From NCBI GenBank assembly GCA_020633295.1, contig JACKDW010000004.1, positions 496,001 through 560,000 of the forward strand: DNA of 64,000 nt, read 5' to 3'. Origin of the DNA: Myxococcales bacterium. Its GTDB lineage: Bacteria > Myxococcota_A > Polyangia > Nannocystales > Nannocystaceae. A program made the position numbers and the translations under genes. The notes under the pieces were generated by a model. That model made no database searches and had not been told where the DNA came from. It saw only the letters and a list, made by a program, of their open reading frames with translations. Within the stretch, counting starts at the first letter, position 1. Every line of letters starts with the position of its first letter. Shown here piece after piece: positions 1 through 10,329 of the stretch.

Positions 1-2571
1 TCGCGTCGCCTGCTCGAGCTGCGCCCGAACGACGACGACCGCGACGACGCGAGCGCCTGGACCATGGGACAGCCCGCGCCGAGCGTCGATCGCCGCCGCT
101 CCGACGTCCTCGACCTCGTGGCCGGCGATCTCGACGGCGACGGGCGCGCGGAGCTCGTCGCCGGGCTCGGGGCCTGGTCCGCCTACGAGCTCCAGGTCCT
201 GCGCCGCGACCCCGGGGCCGACGCGCTCACCCTCGTGACGCGACGCAAGCTCGGGCAACCGCACGACACCATGCTCGCGCGCCGCGGCGACGCGCCGCCG
301 GCCATCTTCGTGCTCAAGACCGACGAGTACGCCAACGACGTGGTGTTCCCGGCCGATCGCCCCTTCGGCGAGCCGGCCGGGCTGTACCGCTTCGAGCTGC
401 GCGGCGGCGCGCTCGAGACCATCGACTTCACCGCCGATCCGCCGCTGCAGGACGACGGCTACTTCGGCTACGAGAAGAGCTTCGTCGGCGATCTCGACGG
501 CGACGGGCGCGACGAGTTCATCGCCACGCGGCGACGCCGGCTCACGCTCACGCTGCCCCCGACGCACGTCGTGGAGCTGTTCACGCCGCTGCCCGACGGG
601 CGCCTCGAGCGACTCCTGCTCGTCCACGCCCGGGCGGTCGGCGCCCACGACCTCGACGGCGACGGTGACGACGAGCTCATCGTCGAGCTGACCGGCCGCG
701 GCGAGCCGAGGACCTGGGTGCTCGGCGCTGGGAGCTCAACGCTGCCGCCGCTGCCGAGCGAGCGCGCGCTCGTGGCCTCGGACGCGCCCGACGATCCGCG
801 GCTCGCGGCGATGTGGGAGCACGCCAACGAGCTCGCGGCCATGGGCCTCGGCGTCCAGGCGGCCGAGGCCTTCGAGACCATCGAGAGCGCGTCCGCGAGC
901 GACCCTGACGCGGCGCGCGCGCTCCTCAACGCGGCGCGCCTGCGCGAGGAGCTCGGCGACGACGTCGAGGCCTCCGCGCTGTACCACCGCGCGATGGATG
1001 ACCGCGCGAGCGCGGACGAGCGGCTCACCGCGGCCGAGGGCGCCGCGCGCTGCCAGGTGCGCCGGGGCGAGTACGCCGCCGCGCTCGCCGACCTCGAGCG
1101 CGCGCTCGCGTCCCCGTCCGCGCGCGACGGGGACGCCGCCGTCCGCCTCGCCCGCCGCCGCGACGAGCTCGACGAGCTGCTGTCCGCAGGGACAACCGAG
1201 CTGCGCTTCGACGCGCCGCTCGTCGACTGGCGCCTGGACCAGCCGCACACGCTCGAGCGCGACGGCGCGACCGAGACGCTCCACGTCGACGCGATCAACC
1301 CCGGCCCGCTCGCCTCGATCGGCGCGGCCTGGGACGGCGGGCTGCTCGAGCTCAGCGTCGACCTCGAGCTCGATCGCGCCGAGTGGAACTCGCGGCTGGA
1401 GTTCGTGCTCACCCCCAACGGCGTGAACAAGAGGAGGGATCCCGAGGTCCCCGTCGAGCTCGCCATCTCGAGCCGCGGCGGCAGCGTCGACCAGCTCTAC
1501 CACTTCACGTGCGCCGTCAACGGACGGCTCATGGGCAGCCAGACGCTCCGCGTCGATCCGCGCGCCGACGCCGGCGGGCTCGGGCGGCTCCAGCTCCGGG
1601 TCATCCGCGATCCTGTGCTCGAGGAGATGTCGTGCATCATCACGCGCGCGAGCGGGGAGGCGGTGTTCTACGGGCGCGACGCGCTGCACGCGAAGGACTC
1701 GACGCGCGGGCACCCGGCGGGCTATCGCCTCGAGGTGCGCAGCGGGCTCGCGCCGGTGACCTGGACCGCCGCGCGCCTGCACAGCATCACGCTGCGCGGC
1801 GCGACCGTAATCGCGGACGCGGACGCGCCCGACGACTACGCGGTCCGCGAGCGCCTCGTCGAGAGCGACCCCAACGGGGCGCTGCTCGCCCTCGCGGCGC
1901 TCGAGCCGACGCCCGAACGCGCGCTGTGGCGGGCGCTCGCGCTCGCGGAGCTCGGGCGCCTGCGCGAGGCCATCGACGCGCTCGCGCCCCTCGTGTCCGC
2001 GCCGACGCTCGACGCGGGCGTGCGGCGGACGCTGCTCGAGCTGCTGCGCACGCGCCCCGAGCTGCTCGGCGCGATCATCCGCGAGTCGGCCGGCGTCGCC
2101 CGCTACACCGAGCTGCTCGTGGAGGCCTGGTCCGGCGCCCATCAGACGCGCCCCGACGATCCCCTGCCCGTGCGCGTGCTCTCGCGGGGGCTCGCGGATC
2201 TCGAGCGCCGCGGCCTCGGCCCGCGCGAGCTGCTGGAGCTCCTCAGCCTGCGCGCCTCGGTGCTCGCGCACAGCGGTCAAGAGGACGACGCGCGCCGCGA
2301 TCGCGAGCGCGCGCTCGCGCTGCTGGAGGACCCCGCGCTCGCCGAGCAACTCGCCGACGTCGCCAACAAGAACGGAGTAGGCGCGCAGCTGCGCTTCGAG
2401 CTCGCGCGGGACGCCGCGCGCCGCGGCGACGTCGAGGCCGCGCGCGCGCTGCTCGACGAGATCCTGAAGGACGACGATCTTCGGCTGCAGTTCGTCGACC
2501 GGATCGCGGCCCGCCCCGAATTGAGATCTATCCAAAAGGTCAGCTCCTCACCGTCGCGCGCGCGCCCGTGA
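1..2571 (+). CDS. FG-GAP/TPR repeat protein, 5' end outside window
   Basis: The frame is open from base 1 through the first ATG at 64, so the gene is 5'-truncated by the window edge. The visible part has three calcium-binding-like FG-GAP/VCBS motifs (DLDGDGRAELV near residue 20 of the ATG-started protein, DLDGDGRDEF near 140 and DLDGDGDDELIVE near 200). A TPR-like helical region follows (about 250-365), then a predicted beta-rich, jelly-roll-like segment (about 380-575), then a second Ala/Leu/Glu-rich TPR-like region to the end. In myxobacteria such proteins are often the C-terminal part of a Ser/Thr kinase or a secreted propeller; the missing N-terminus would decide. The next gene follows 58 bp downstream on the same strand. 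Function unknown. Confidence 0.8.
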   Translation, partial: SRRLLELRPNDDDRDDASAWTMGQPAPSVDRRRSDVLDLVAGDLDGDGRAELVAGLGAWSAYELQVLRRDPGADALTLVTRRKLGQPHDTMLARRGDAPPAIFVLKTDEYANDVVFPADRPFGEPAGLYRFELRGGALETIDFTADPPLQDDGYFGYEKSFVGDLDGDGRDEFIATRRRRLTLTLPPTHVVELFTPLPDGRLERLLLVHARAVGAHDLDGDGDDELIVELTGRGEPRTWVLGAGSSTLPPLPSERALVASDAPDDPRLAAMWEHANELAAMGLGVQAAEAFETIESASASDPDAARALLNAARLREELGDDVEASALYHRAMDDRASADERLTAAEGAARCQVRRGEYAAALADLERALASPSARDGDAAVRLARRRDELDELLSAGTTELRFDAPLVDWRLDQPHTLERDGATETLHVDAINPGPLASIGAAWDGGLLELSVDLELDRAEWNSRLEFVLTPNGVNKRRDPEVPVELAISSRGGSVDQLYHFTCAVNGRLMGSQTLRVDPRADAGGLGRLQLRVIRDPVLEEMSCIITRASGEAVFYGRDALHAKDSTRGHPAGYRLEVRSGLAPVTWTAARLHSITLRGATVIADADAPDDYAVRERLVESDPNGALLALAALEPTPERALWRALALAELGRLREAIDALAPLVSAPTLDAGVRRTLLELLRTRPELLGAIIRESAGVARYTELLVEAWSGAHQTRPDDPLPVRVLSRGLADLERRGLGPRELLELLSLRASVLAHSGQEDDARRDRERALALLEDPALAEQLADVANKNGVGAQLRFELARDAARRGDVEAARALLDEILKDDDLRLQFVDRIAARPELRSIQKVSSSPSRARP

Positions 2572-2629
2572 CCGCCGCGGCCCGGGAGAACAGCGGAACG
2601 CGCGCGCGCGGATCTGCTATCGTCGCTCG

Positions 2630-4210
2630 GTGCATGTACACGACACGCCGACGCTCGCGCTGACGCTGCTGCTGCTCGCCGGCTGCGGCGACGCGGGCGG
2701 CGAGACCAGCGACTCCGACGGCGCGACGCCCGGCGCCCGGCTGCTCGGCGAGCCCGCGTTCACGCGCTACCCCGAGCAGCCGATGGTCGTCGACCTCGAG
2801 CTCGAGTTCGAGCGCCCGACCCGGGTCGAGCTGGTCCACGACAGCGACCCTGGCGTGCGCGTCGCGGCCAACCCGGACGTGCAGAGCGAGGTCCACGGCG
2901 AGACCGACACGGACGAGCCGGCGACGCGCCACCTCCTGCGGCTCCGCGGGCTCCGCCCCGACGTCGAGCACGCGCTCACGCTGACCGCGACGCTCGCGGA
3001 CGGCTCGCCCGACGCCGACCAGGCCGCGCCGCTGGTGATGCCGCTGAGCCTCAAGACCCTGCCCGCGCTCCCCGGCTTCTCGCCCGCCTACGCGATCACG
3101 CGCGACGAGGCCCGCGACCCCGACCCGGCCTACCGCGCGTTCACCATGGTCGGCGTCTACCCCGTCGGCTTCCACGCCGCGACCGTCATGGACGCCGAGG
3201 GCGTGACGCGCTGGCACTCGTCGATCCCCAACGACGCCACCACGACCACGACGCTCTACGCCGGCCTCGCGCTGCGCGACGACGGCAGCCTGCTGTTCAC
3301 CGAGCAGAGCCGCGTGGTGATCCTCGACGAGCTCGGGCGCGAGCGCGTCAGCGTCGACGCGGCGCAGCTCGGCGCGGCGATCCTGCACCACGACGTCATC
3401 GAGCTGCCCGGCGGCAGCCTGCTCGTGATCGGCACGAGCTTCCGCGAGATCACCTACCCCGACCTCGGGCCGCGCCTCGTCGCCGGCGACCTGCTCATCG
3501 AGTTCCGCATGCCCGAGGCCCAGGGCGGCGCCCCCGAGCTCCTCTGGACCTGGGACGCCTTCGAACACCTCGACCCGCAGCGCGTCCGCGACGGCTTCAA
3601 CGAGCCCATCGCCGAGCCGGGGACCGGCGCGCTCGCCCACGACTGGACCCACGTCAACGCGGTGGTGCACGACCCGCGCGACGACTCGCTGCTGGTCTCG
3701 GTGCGCCACCAGGACTGGATCCTGAAGCTCGACCGGGAGACCGGCGACATCGCGTGGCGCCTCGGCATCGAGGGCGACTTCACGCTCGAGGAGGGCGCCT
3801 GGTTCTTCCACCAGCACTCGCCGCAGTGGCAGCCCGACGGCGCGCTGCTCGTCTACGACAACGGCTTCGCCAACCCCTTCCTCGACGACGCGCTCGAGCG
3901 CTCGCGCGCCGTCCGCTACGAGCTCGACCCCGAACTCGCGACCGCGCGCGTCGTCTGGCGCGACGAGCTCCCGCCGCGCATGTCCGTGATCGCCGGCGAC
4001 GTCGACCGCCTCCCCGGCGGCGACCTGCTGCTGCTCGACTCCTTCATCGTCGAGGACGTCATCGACGACATCCCGCAGGTCCGCTCGTGGCTGCGGGAGC
4101 TCGACCCGGCGCGCCCCGACGCGGCGCCGTGGTCCGCCCAGCTGCCGCTCAACATGTTCGTGTACCGCGCCGCGCCCTGGGATCGCCTGCCCGGAGAGAC
4201 AGCGCCGTGA
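2630..4210 (+). CDS. Arylsulfotransferase (ASST)-like lipoprotein
   Basis: GTG start at 2630 gives a short signal peptide ending in a lipobox (LLLAGC, Cys near residue 19), so the mature protein should be lipid-anchored outside the inner membrane. After a beta-sandwich-like region (about 40-140) the rest resembles the ASST beta-propeller family: LWTWDAFEHLDP, DWTHVNAV, a SVRHQDWILKLD segment and FFHQHSPQW, where conserved His residues of the family lie. ASST enzymes move sulfate between phenolic compounds; many myxobacterial members are uncharacterised, so the substrate cannot be inferred. The 526-residue length fits the family. It converges with the methyltransferase gene (19 bp gap). Confidence 0.75.
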   Translation: MHVHDTPTLALTLLLLAGCGDAGGETSDSDGATPGARLLGEPAFTRYPEQPMVVDLELEFERPTRVELVHDSDPGVRVAANPDVQSEVHGETDTDEPATRHLLRLRGLRPDVEHALTLTATLADGSPDADQAAPLVMPLSLKTLPALPGFSPAYAITRDEARDPDPAYRAFTMVGVYPVGFHAATVMDAEGVTRWHSSIPNDATTTTTLYAGLALRDDGSLLFTEQSRVVILDELGRERVSVDAAQLGAAILHHDVIELPGGSLLVIGTSFREITYPDLGPRLVAGDLLIEFRMPEAQGGAPELLWTWDAFEHLDPQRVRDGFNEPIAEPGTGALAHDWTHVNAVVHDPRDDSLLVSVRHQDWILKLDRETGDIAWRLGIEGDFTLEEGAWFFHQHSPQWQPDGALLVYDNGFANPFLDDALERSRAVRYELDPELATARVVWRDELPPRMSVIAGDVDRLPGGDLLLLDSFIVEDVIDDIPQVRSWLRELDPARPDAAPWSAQLPLNMFVYRAAPWDRLPGETAP

Positions 4211-4229
4211 CCCGGGGTCGGCGCGCCGA

Positions 4230-5372
4230 TCAGCCGGGGCGACCCGCGAGCACGAAGCCGCCGAAGTCCGCGAGCACCCCCATCGACTCGCCGTCGGCGC
4301 GGCGCGGCAGGTAGCGGCGGAGCAGCTCGTCGCGCCGCAGGTGCTCGAGCACCGCGAGCCCCTGCTGCTGCACGAAGGGCTCCTGCTCGCCCTCGCGCAG
4401 CCCGAACTGCCAGGGCTCCCGCGCGCGCGTCGCCTTCGCCTGGAGCGCGGGGTCAAACGCCCAGCGGTGCAGCAGGTAGTCAAACGCGATCCTGCTGCCG
4501 GGCGCGCACTGCCGGACCACCCGCAGCGTCTCGGCCACGAGCGCCGGCGTCAGGTACATCGTCACGCCCTCCCACACGAACAGCGTCGGCACGCCGAAGT
4601 CGAAGCCCTCGCGGTGCAGCACGTCGATCCAGCGCTGCGTCGCGAAGTCGCAGCTCACGTAGGTCACGTCGCCCTCGCCCTGCCCCAGCGCCTCGAGCAG
4701 CGCGCGCTTGGCCGCCTGGGTCCCCGGCGCGTCGACCTCGAAGCAGCGCACGCTCTCGGGCAGCGTCAGCCGACGCCCGCGCGTGTCGTAGCCCGCGCCC
4801 AGGATCACGAGCTGACCGAGCTCGCCCTCGAGCGCGCCGGCGAAGCCCGTGACCACGTCGTCGAGCCAGCACGTGCGCGCGTGCATGTACGTCACCTCGC
4901 CGAAGGGCATACGCTGGAGGAACGGCGCGACCAGCTGATCCACGTAGACGCGCCGCGTCAGGCGGAAGCCGAGCACGATCGAGCGCCAGTAGAATTGCGT
5001 GAACAGCCAGCCGCCGACGCCCGGCCCGGTCAGCGAGCAGCGCTGGATCATCGGCACCGCGAGCGCGTCGGGGCCGAAGCCGCAGGCGGCCGCGACCGCG
5101 CGGGCGCACAGCGCCTTGATCGCGGTCAGGCTGCCGCCCTCGCCCGTCGACGCGTTGGCGAGCTCGCGCTTGCGCAGGCGCAGCAGCATCAGCGGGATCA
5201 GCAAGCTCAGCGCCGGCGCGAGCACCACGCAGCAGAGGCCCAGGTAGACCGCCGACAGCCACCCGAGCGCGCGATCCACCGCGACCGAGCGCGGCATGAG
5301 CTCGGCGGCTTGACGCGCGCGCTTCGCCTCCCGCTCAGCGACGCCCGCGTCGCTGTCCGCCGCCACCTCCAC
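4230..5372 (-). CDS. Class I SAM-dependent methyltransferase, LCM/PPM type
   Basis: The Rossmann SAM-binding motif VILGAGYDTRGRR is followed by an acidic strand end (CFEVDAP) and FVWEGVTMYL, a combination typical of the leucine carboxyl methyltransferase-like family (TIGR00027 type). The N-terminus has a hydrophobic stretch (about residues 40-65) that may be a membrane anchor, unusual for the family. The GTG at 5372 gives 380 residues; an ATG at 5297 (residue 26, before PRSVAV) is a possible alternative and neither has a convincing ribosome binding site. The substrate is unknown; relatives are often annotated as polyketide O-methyltransferases, but there is no biosynthetic cluster here. Confidence 0.75.
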   Translation of the reverse strand: MEVAADSDAGVAEREAKRARQAAELMPRSVAVDRALGWLSAVYLGLCCVVLAPALSLLIPLMLLRLRKRELANASTGEGGSLTAIKALCARAVAAACGFGPDALAVPMIQRCSLTGPGVGGWLFTQFYWRSIVLGFRLTRRVYVDQLVAPFLQRMPFGEVTYMHARTCWLDDVVTGFAGALEGELGQLVILGAGYDTRGRRLTLPESVRCFEVDAPGTQAAKRALLEALGQGEGDVTYVSCDFATQRWIDVLHREGFDFGVPTLFVWEGVTMYLTPALVAETLRVVRQCAPGSRIAFDYLLHRWAFDPALQAKATRAREPWQFGLREGEQEPFVQQQGLAVLEHLRRDELLRRYLPRRADGESMGVLADFGGFVLAGRPG

Positions 5373-5458
5373 GCGTCAGTGATACCGGCTGCGGGGACGA
5401 TTTTTTCAGGCGCCGCGGGAAAAAGTCGAAATTCTCGAAGCCCGCCGGACCGTCGCGC

Positions 5459-6810
5459 TCACGCGCCGCGCCGACGCGCGCGCGCGAGGCCGAGACCGAG
5501 CGCGATCGCCCACAGCGCCGGCGCGCCGCCGCCCCCGCGTCGCCGCGCGCCGCCGAGCAAGCGCACCCGCGCTCCGCGAGCCCGAGCTCGAATTCGGTGT
5601 CGCTCCCGCTCGAGACGTCCGAGTCGTCGTCGTCATCGTCCGGGCCCCACGACGCCGTGTTCGGCGGCGGCGGATCGACCGTCGGATCGGGATCGACCGT
5701 CGGGTCCGGCAGCGTCGGATCCGGGCTCGTCGGGTCCGGCTCGGTCGTCGGGTCCGGCTCGGTCGTCGGATCCGGGTTCGTCGGGTCCGGGTTCGTCGGG
5801 TCCGGCTCCGTCGTCGGGTCCGGGTCGGGCCCCGTCGTCGTCGAGCCCGGATCGATCGGCGGTCCGCACAGCGCCGACGGCCCCGACAGCGGCGTGCTGC
5901 TGCAGCCGTTCGCCCACGAGCCGCCGCCCGGGAGCGTGCCCTCGGGGAACTCCTGGCAGCGCTCGTCGGGATCCCAGCCGCCCGCGGCGTCGTGGCACGG
6001 CGTCACGTCGAAGCCGCTCGCCGACTCGAACCAGTCCATCATCGGCGTGACGTAGGCGACCGCCGTCCCGTACATGCAGATGTTCGCCGGCACGTCCGGC
6101 AGCACCGTGTCCTCGTCGACGTACAGGTGGCCGCTCGCCGCGAACACGCGCCATGACCCATCGGACAGGCGAATAAACGTCGGGCCGCCCGAGTCGCCGA
6201 AGCACCCGCTGCTCTCGTCGCCGTCGCCCCAGAGCACCACGAAGCCGGGGTCGTCCGGCGGGTTGATCGCCTCGACGATCTGCACGGCCTGGCGCTTGGG
6301 CCCGGCGCCGATGTACTCGACGACCTCGCCGAGCTCCGGGTCGTAGATCCCCTCGGTGTTGCCGTAGCCGACGAGCACCACCTCGCCGCCGACCTTGAGC
6401 TCGTCGGCCTCGCAGCCCATCAGCGGCGGGATGATCGGCACGCCGGAGACCTCGCCCGCGAGCGTGCAGTAGGCCAGATCCTCCTGCCAGTGCCCCTCGC
6501 ACTTGACCACGTCGATGGTCCCTGCGGGCAGCTCGCTGTGCTCGCCGAACGCGACCTCGAAGTCGCTCGCGTCCGCGACCAGGCAGTGCGCCGCGGTCAG
6601 CACCACCTGCGGGTGCACCAGCGTCGCGGTGCACACCAGCCCCCCGCCCTTGATGCGCAGCGCCACGGTCGACGGCCACCCGCAGGCCGGGACCTCGACG
6701 CCGTTGTGGATCTTCTGCGGCCCGCCCCCGCCCTGGAGCGCGTTCGGACCCATCGGCACGGCGAGCAGCGCCGCGAGGACATGTGCCGGCGAAACAACCA
6801 TTTCCCACAT
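5459..6810 (-). CDS. Secreted trypsin-like serine protease with MYXO-CTERM-like tail (frameshifted end)
   Basis: An S1-family protease: His in LTAAHC, Asp in the QEDLAYC segment and Ser in GDSGGP are all present, with a processing site before IHNGVEV. The ATG at 6810 is chosen because it begins a signal peptide (MWEMVVSPAHVLAALL) and has GGAACAGG just upstream; a longer frame reaches 6891. After the protease domain come a Cys-rich segment and a Pro/Asp/Thr linker, then RGCACS, the Cys motif of a MYXO-CTERM sorting tag. In frame the protein then runs into nonsense to 5335. Shifting one base at about 5550 gives a hydrophobic helix (PALWAIALGLGLA) plus RARRR and a stop at 5459, exactly the expected tail. 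Confidence 0.85.
5680..5830 (-). repeat. Pro-Asp-Thr linker repeats in the protease gene
   Basis: Short tandem units coding for DPT(T/N)(E/P)-like peptides, about 18 bp per unit, form a flexible extracellular linker between the protease domain and the C-terminal sorting tag. The repeat is coding and in frame. The near-identical units make it prone to length variation and to misassembly. Confidence 0.7.
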
Positions 6811-6909
6811 ATTGCCTGTTCCGCGACGACGAGCACACTTCGCGCGAAAAAACTGCCCGCTCGCCGCCGCGATCCGCGCGACCGCCCCCATGGCTCCAGA
6901 CGGCCGTCG

Positions 6910-7824
6910 CTAGAAGATCTCGCAGGTCATGCAGCGCACGCTGCCGCCGGCCTTCTCAAACTCGCTCACGTCGACGATCCGCGGCGTGAAGCCCCAGGAC
7001 TGAAGCGTCGCGCGCGACGCGGGCCGGAGCGTACGCCAGGCCGTCGCGCTCAGCAGCAGGTCGTGCTCCGTGATCGCCAGGCAATTGCCGACGAAGCCGC
7101 GCTTCTCCTCGTCCGACAGCACGAGCGCGCGCCCGGGGTACAGCGCCATGATCGCCGCGGGCGCCTCCGCGTCGACGAAGCTCCCCGGGTGAATGACGAG
7201 CGCCCGGCCGGCGAGCACCGACATCACGACGTTGGTGTGGTACTCGCTGGGCCGCAGATCGAAGCGGTAGATGAAGCGGAGCGCGAAGGCCTCCAACATG
7301 GCCTCACAGCCAGCCGCGTCGACGCGCTGGGTCATGCCGCAGAAGCCGATCGCGCGCCGGTGGTCGATGATCAGCGGCCCCGTCAGCTCGGCCACGACGC
7401 CCCGCGCCGAGAGGTCGATGACGCGGCGCCCCTCGACCTCGCGGAAGAACCCGCGGAGGTCCGCGCGCGCGGTCTCGCCCCGGCGATCCTCGTGACGCAT
7501 CGCGCCGACGATGAGGTGACCCGGGCGGGTGGCGAACGCGTTGTTGGGGAACACCGCGTCGACCAGGCCCGCGTAGCCGGGGAACACCAGCACCGGCAGG
7601 CCGCAGGCGCCGAGCGTGTCGACCAGCGCGTGGTGCTGCGCGAGCGCGCGCCCGCGATCGACCTCGACGAGCCGCTTGTAGCGGTTGTCGACCGCCTCAC
7701 GCGAGATCGAGAAGTCGCGGGGGTGGACGACGAGCGCTGCGGCCATCGTCGCGCGCGCGTCGGGATCGGGAGGCGGGAGCTGAGCCGTCGCCCGTGACAG
7801 CTCGTCGGCGCGAAGGATGATCAT
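6910..7824 (-). CDS. Amidinotransferase/arginine deiminase-related protein (CtlX-like)
   Basis: Belongs to the guanidino-group modifying (pentein) superfamily: AALVVHPRDFSI at the start, FPNNAF (Asp/Asn substrate loop), EYHTNVVMSV (catalytic His region) and a terminal GGSVRCMTCEIF with the nucleophilic Cys. This combination matches the family annotated as citrulline-utilisation hydrolase or arginine deiminase-related proteins; the reaction is expected on arginine- or citrulline-like substrates. The start is placed at the ATG at 7824 (MIILRADEL), because the upstream extension to 7890 is Pro/Gly/Arg-rich and atypical. It is a monocistronic-looking gene between the protease and the pentapeptide-repeat gene. 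Confidence 0.75.
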   Translation of the reverse strand: MIILRADELSRATAQLPPPDPDARATMAAALVVHPRDFSISREAVDNRYKRLVEVDRGRALAQHHALVDTLGACGLPVLVFPGYAGLVDAVFPNNAFATRPGHLIVGAMRHEDRRGETARADLRGFFREVEGRRVIDLSARGVVAELTGPLIIDHRRAIGFCGMTQRVDAAGCEAMLEAFALRFIYRFDLRPSEYHTNVVMSVLAGRALVIHPGSFVDAEAPAAIMALYPGRALVLSDEEKRGFVGNCLAITEHDLLLSATAWRTLRPASRATLQSWGFTPRIVDVSEFEKAGGSVRCMTCEIF

Positions 7825-7915
7825 GGCGGTCGTACGCTCGGCCCTCGCGGGCCCCGGGGGAGAGTGGACGAGGCCGGGCCGCCCGCGCAAGCACCCCGCG
7901 TCACACCCGGCGGCC

Positions 7916-8899
7916 TCACGCGACGATAATCGCGCCCTGGAGCTGGCGCCGCGTGAACAGCTCCGCCGACGGCTCGCTGACGATCGTCTCGTGCAGGTGC
8001 GCCCCGTCGAGCGCCACGTCGGTCAGCACCGCGTCCCGCAGGTTCGCGCGCGCGAGGTTGGCCATCCGCAGCTTCGAGCCCGAGAGGTCCGCGCTGGCGA
8101 GGTTGGTCATCAGCATGTCCGCGCCCGAGAGATCGGTGTCGCGCAGCTTGGCCTTCGTCAGGTCCGCGCCGCGCAGGCACGCGCAGCGCATCGAGCTGTC
8201 GACCACCGCCATCCCGAACGCCATCGCGCGGCGCATGTCGGCGTGCTCGAGGCTCGCCGAGACCACGCGCACGCCGACCAGCGCCCCGTCGCGCAGCCCG
8301 GCGAAGCGCAGATCGGCGCCGCCGCCGGCGGGCCCGTGGCGGACGAACTCGTAGACCGAGTCGGCGGGGATCATCGCCTCCACCACCTTGAAGTCGCCGA
8401 GGAAGCGCAGCTGCTTCGCCATGAACATGCGCTTGAGGTGCTCGCGCGCCTTGCTCGAGGTCGTCACGTGCATCCACGGACCGCGGGGCGGGAACTGCTC
8501 GACCGTCAGCGTGTAGTCGCGGGTGATGTTGCGCAGCAGCATCGTGATCGCGCCGAGCTGCTCCCGGGAGAACTCCGTGTTCGCGGAGTCGACGCGGATC
8601 GACATCCGCCCGCGCGAGCCCGGCGGGCTCGAGTCGCCGAACACGTCCTGCTCCTTCCACAGGCGGTGCAGTTCGAACACGTCGTGCACCCGCGCCGCGC
8701 AGACATCCGCGAGCAGCTCGAACAGCACGTCGTCGATCGCCGCGTGCTCGTGCAGCGCCTTGACGACGCCGCCGCCGGACATCGCGCTCGGGCTCACCCC
8801 GGGGTAGTAGGATTGCAGGAACTCCTCGCGCTGCATGTGCGTCAGCGCCGTCGACAGCAGGTCGCTCAACTCTGTCAGCGAGAACGTGGACGCGCGCAT
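7916..8899 (-). CDS. Pentapeptide-repeat protein with helical N-terminal domain
   Basis: Start set at the ATG at 8899 (MRASTFSLTELSDLL); the longer frame to 9160 encodes low-complexity sequence and overlaps the divergent gene. Residues 1-75 are predicted helical and look like a compact adaptor domain (LTELSDLLSTAL...VHDVFELHRLW), reminiscent of effector-associated domains, though this is only a resemblance. A middle alpha/beta region follows (about 80-190). The C-terminal ~120 residues contain pentapeptide repeats of the A(D/N)Lxx type (GADLTKAKLRDTDLSGADM, ASADLSGSKLRMANLARANL), which fold as a right-handed quadrilateral helix. No enzyme motif is seen and the function is unknown. Confidence 0.7.
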   Translation of the reverse strand: MRASTFSLTELSDLLSTALTHMQREEFLQSYYPGVSPSAMSGGGVVKALHEHAAIDDVLFELLADVCAARVHDVFELHRLWKEQDVFGDSSPPGSRGRMSIRVDSANTEFSREQLGAITMLLRNITRDYTLTVEQFPPRGPWMHVTTSSKAREHLKRMFMAKQLRFLGDFKVVEAMIPADSVYEFVRHGPAGGGADLRFAGLRDGALVGVRVVSASLEHADMRRAMAFGMAVVDSSMRCACLRGADLTKAKLRDTDLSGADMLMTNLASADLSGSKLRMANLARANLRDAVLTDVALDGAHLHETIVSEPSAELFTRRQLQGAIIVA

Positions 8900-9133
8900 C
8901 TCCGGCCGCCGCTTAAGTCCGCAACCCTCCCACTGTATCAGCTGACCGCGCCGCTCGTGGAACGCCGGCTCGAAGGGCCAGGTCGCGAATTCGACGGATG
9001 ATATCGCGCGCGCGCCCGGCCGCCGCGGCGACGCGCGCCTGCGCTCGGCGTCCGGCCCCCGCGCCCCCGCGCCCGCGTCAAAATTATTCCGCGCGCGGTG
9101 ACACTCGCCGAGCGCCGCGGTGTTGAAGGTGCA

Positions 9134-10033
<900 letters not shown>

Positions 10034-10297
10034 GCGACGCGGCCGCTGTGGGCCCCGGGCGCGCCGCGCTCGGGGCTCTCGCGCGTCCGCGTCCCGACGC
10101 GCTCGCCCGCGCCGCGCAGCGAGCTGCGCCCCGGCAGCGCGCTTCGCGAGCCGCAGAGTCCGGCGAGACCGCGACGTCGCCGGCGCTGTGGCGGCCGCGA
10201 TCCGCAGCGTGAGCTTTGGCGTGAGAGGCACCGCGCACATCGGACGAACGCGCCCTGGAGACACGCCGAATTGTCCACCGTTTTCGGCGCGCGGTCG

Positions 10298-10312
10298 TGG
10301 CACGCGACTTGC
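10298..10312 (+). promoter_or_regulatory. Sigma-54 (-24/-12) promoter
   Basis: TGGCACGCGACTTGC followed by T matches the RpoN consensus TGGCACG-N4-TTGC(A/T) at every conserved base, with correct 12-bp spacing between the GG and GC elements. Transcription would start near 10324. It overlaps the GTG at 10297, so that GTG cannot be the start on this transcript; the in-frame GTG at 10330 remains possible. Upstream activator sites are not obvious by eye. Confidence 0.8.
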
Positions 10313-10329
10313 TGACTTTTGGCAGCATC

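Noticed and set aside
736..2535. 599-codon minus-strand open frame opposite the FG-GAP/TPR gene
   Set aside because: Arg/Glu/Ala-rich shadow produced by GC-biased third positions; no domains or start signals.
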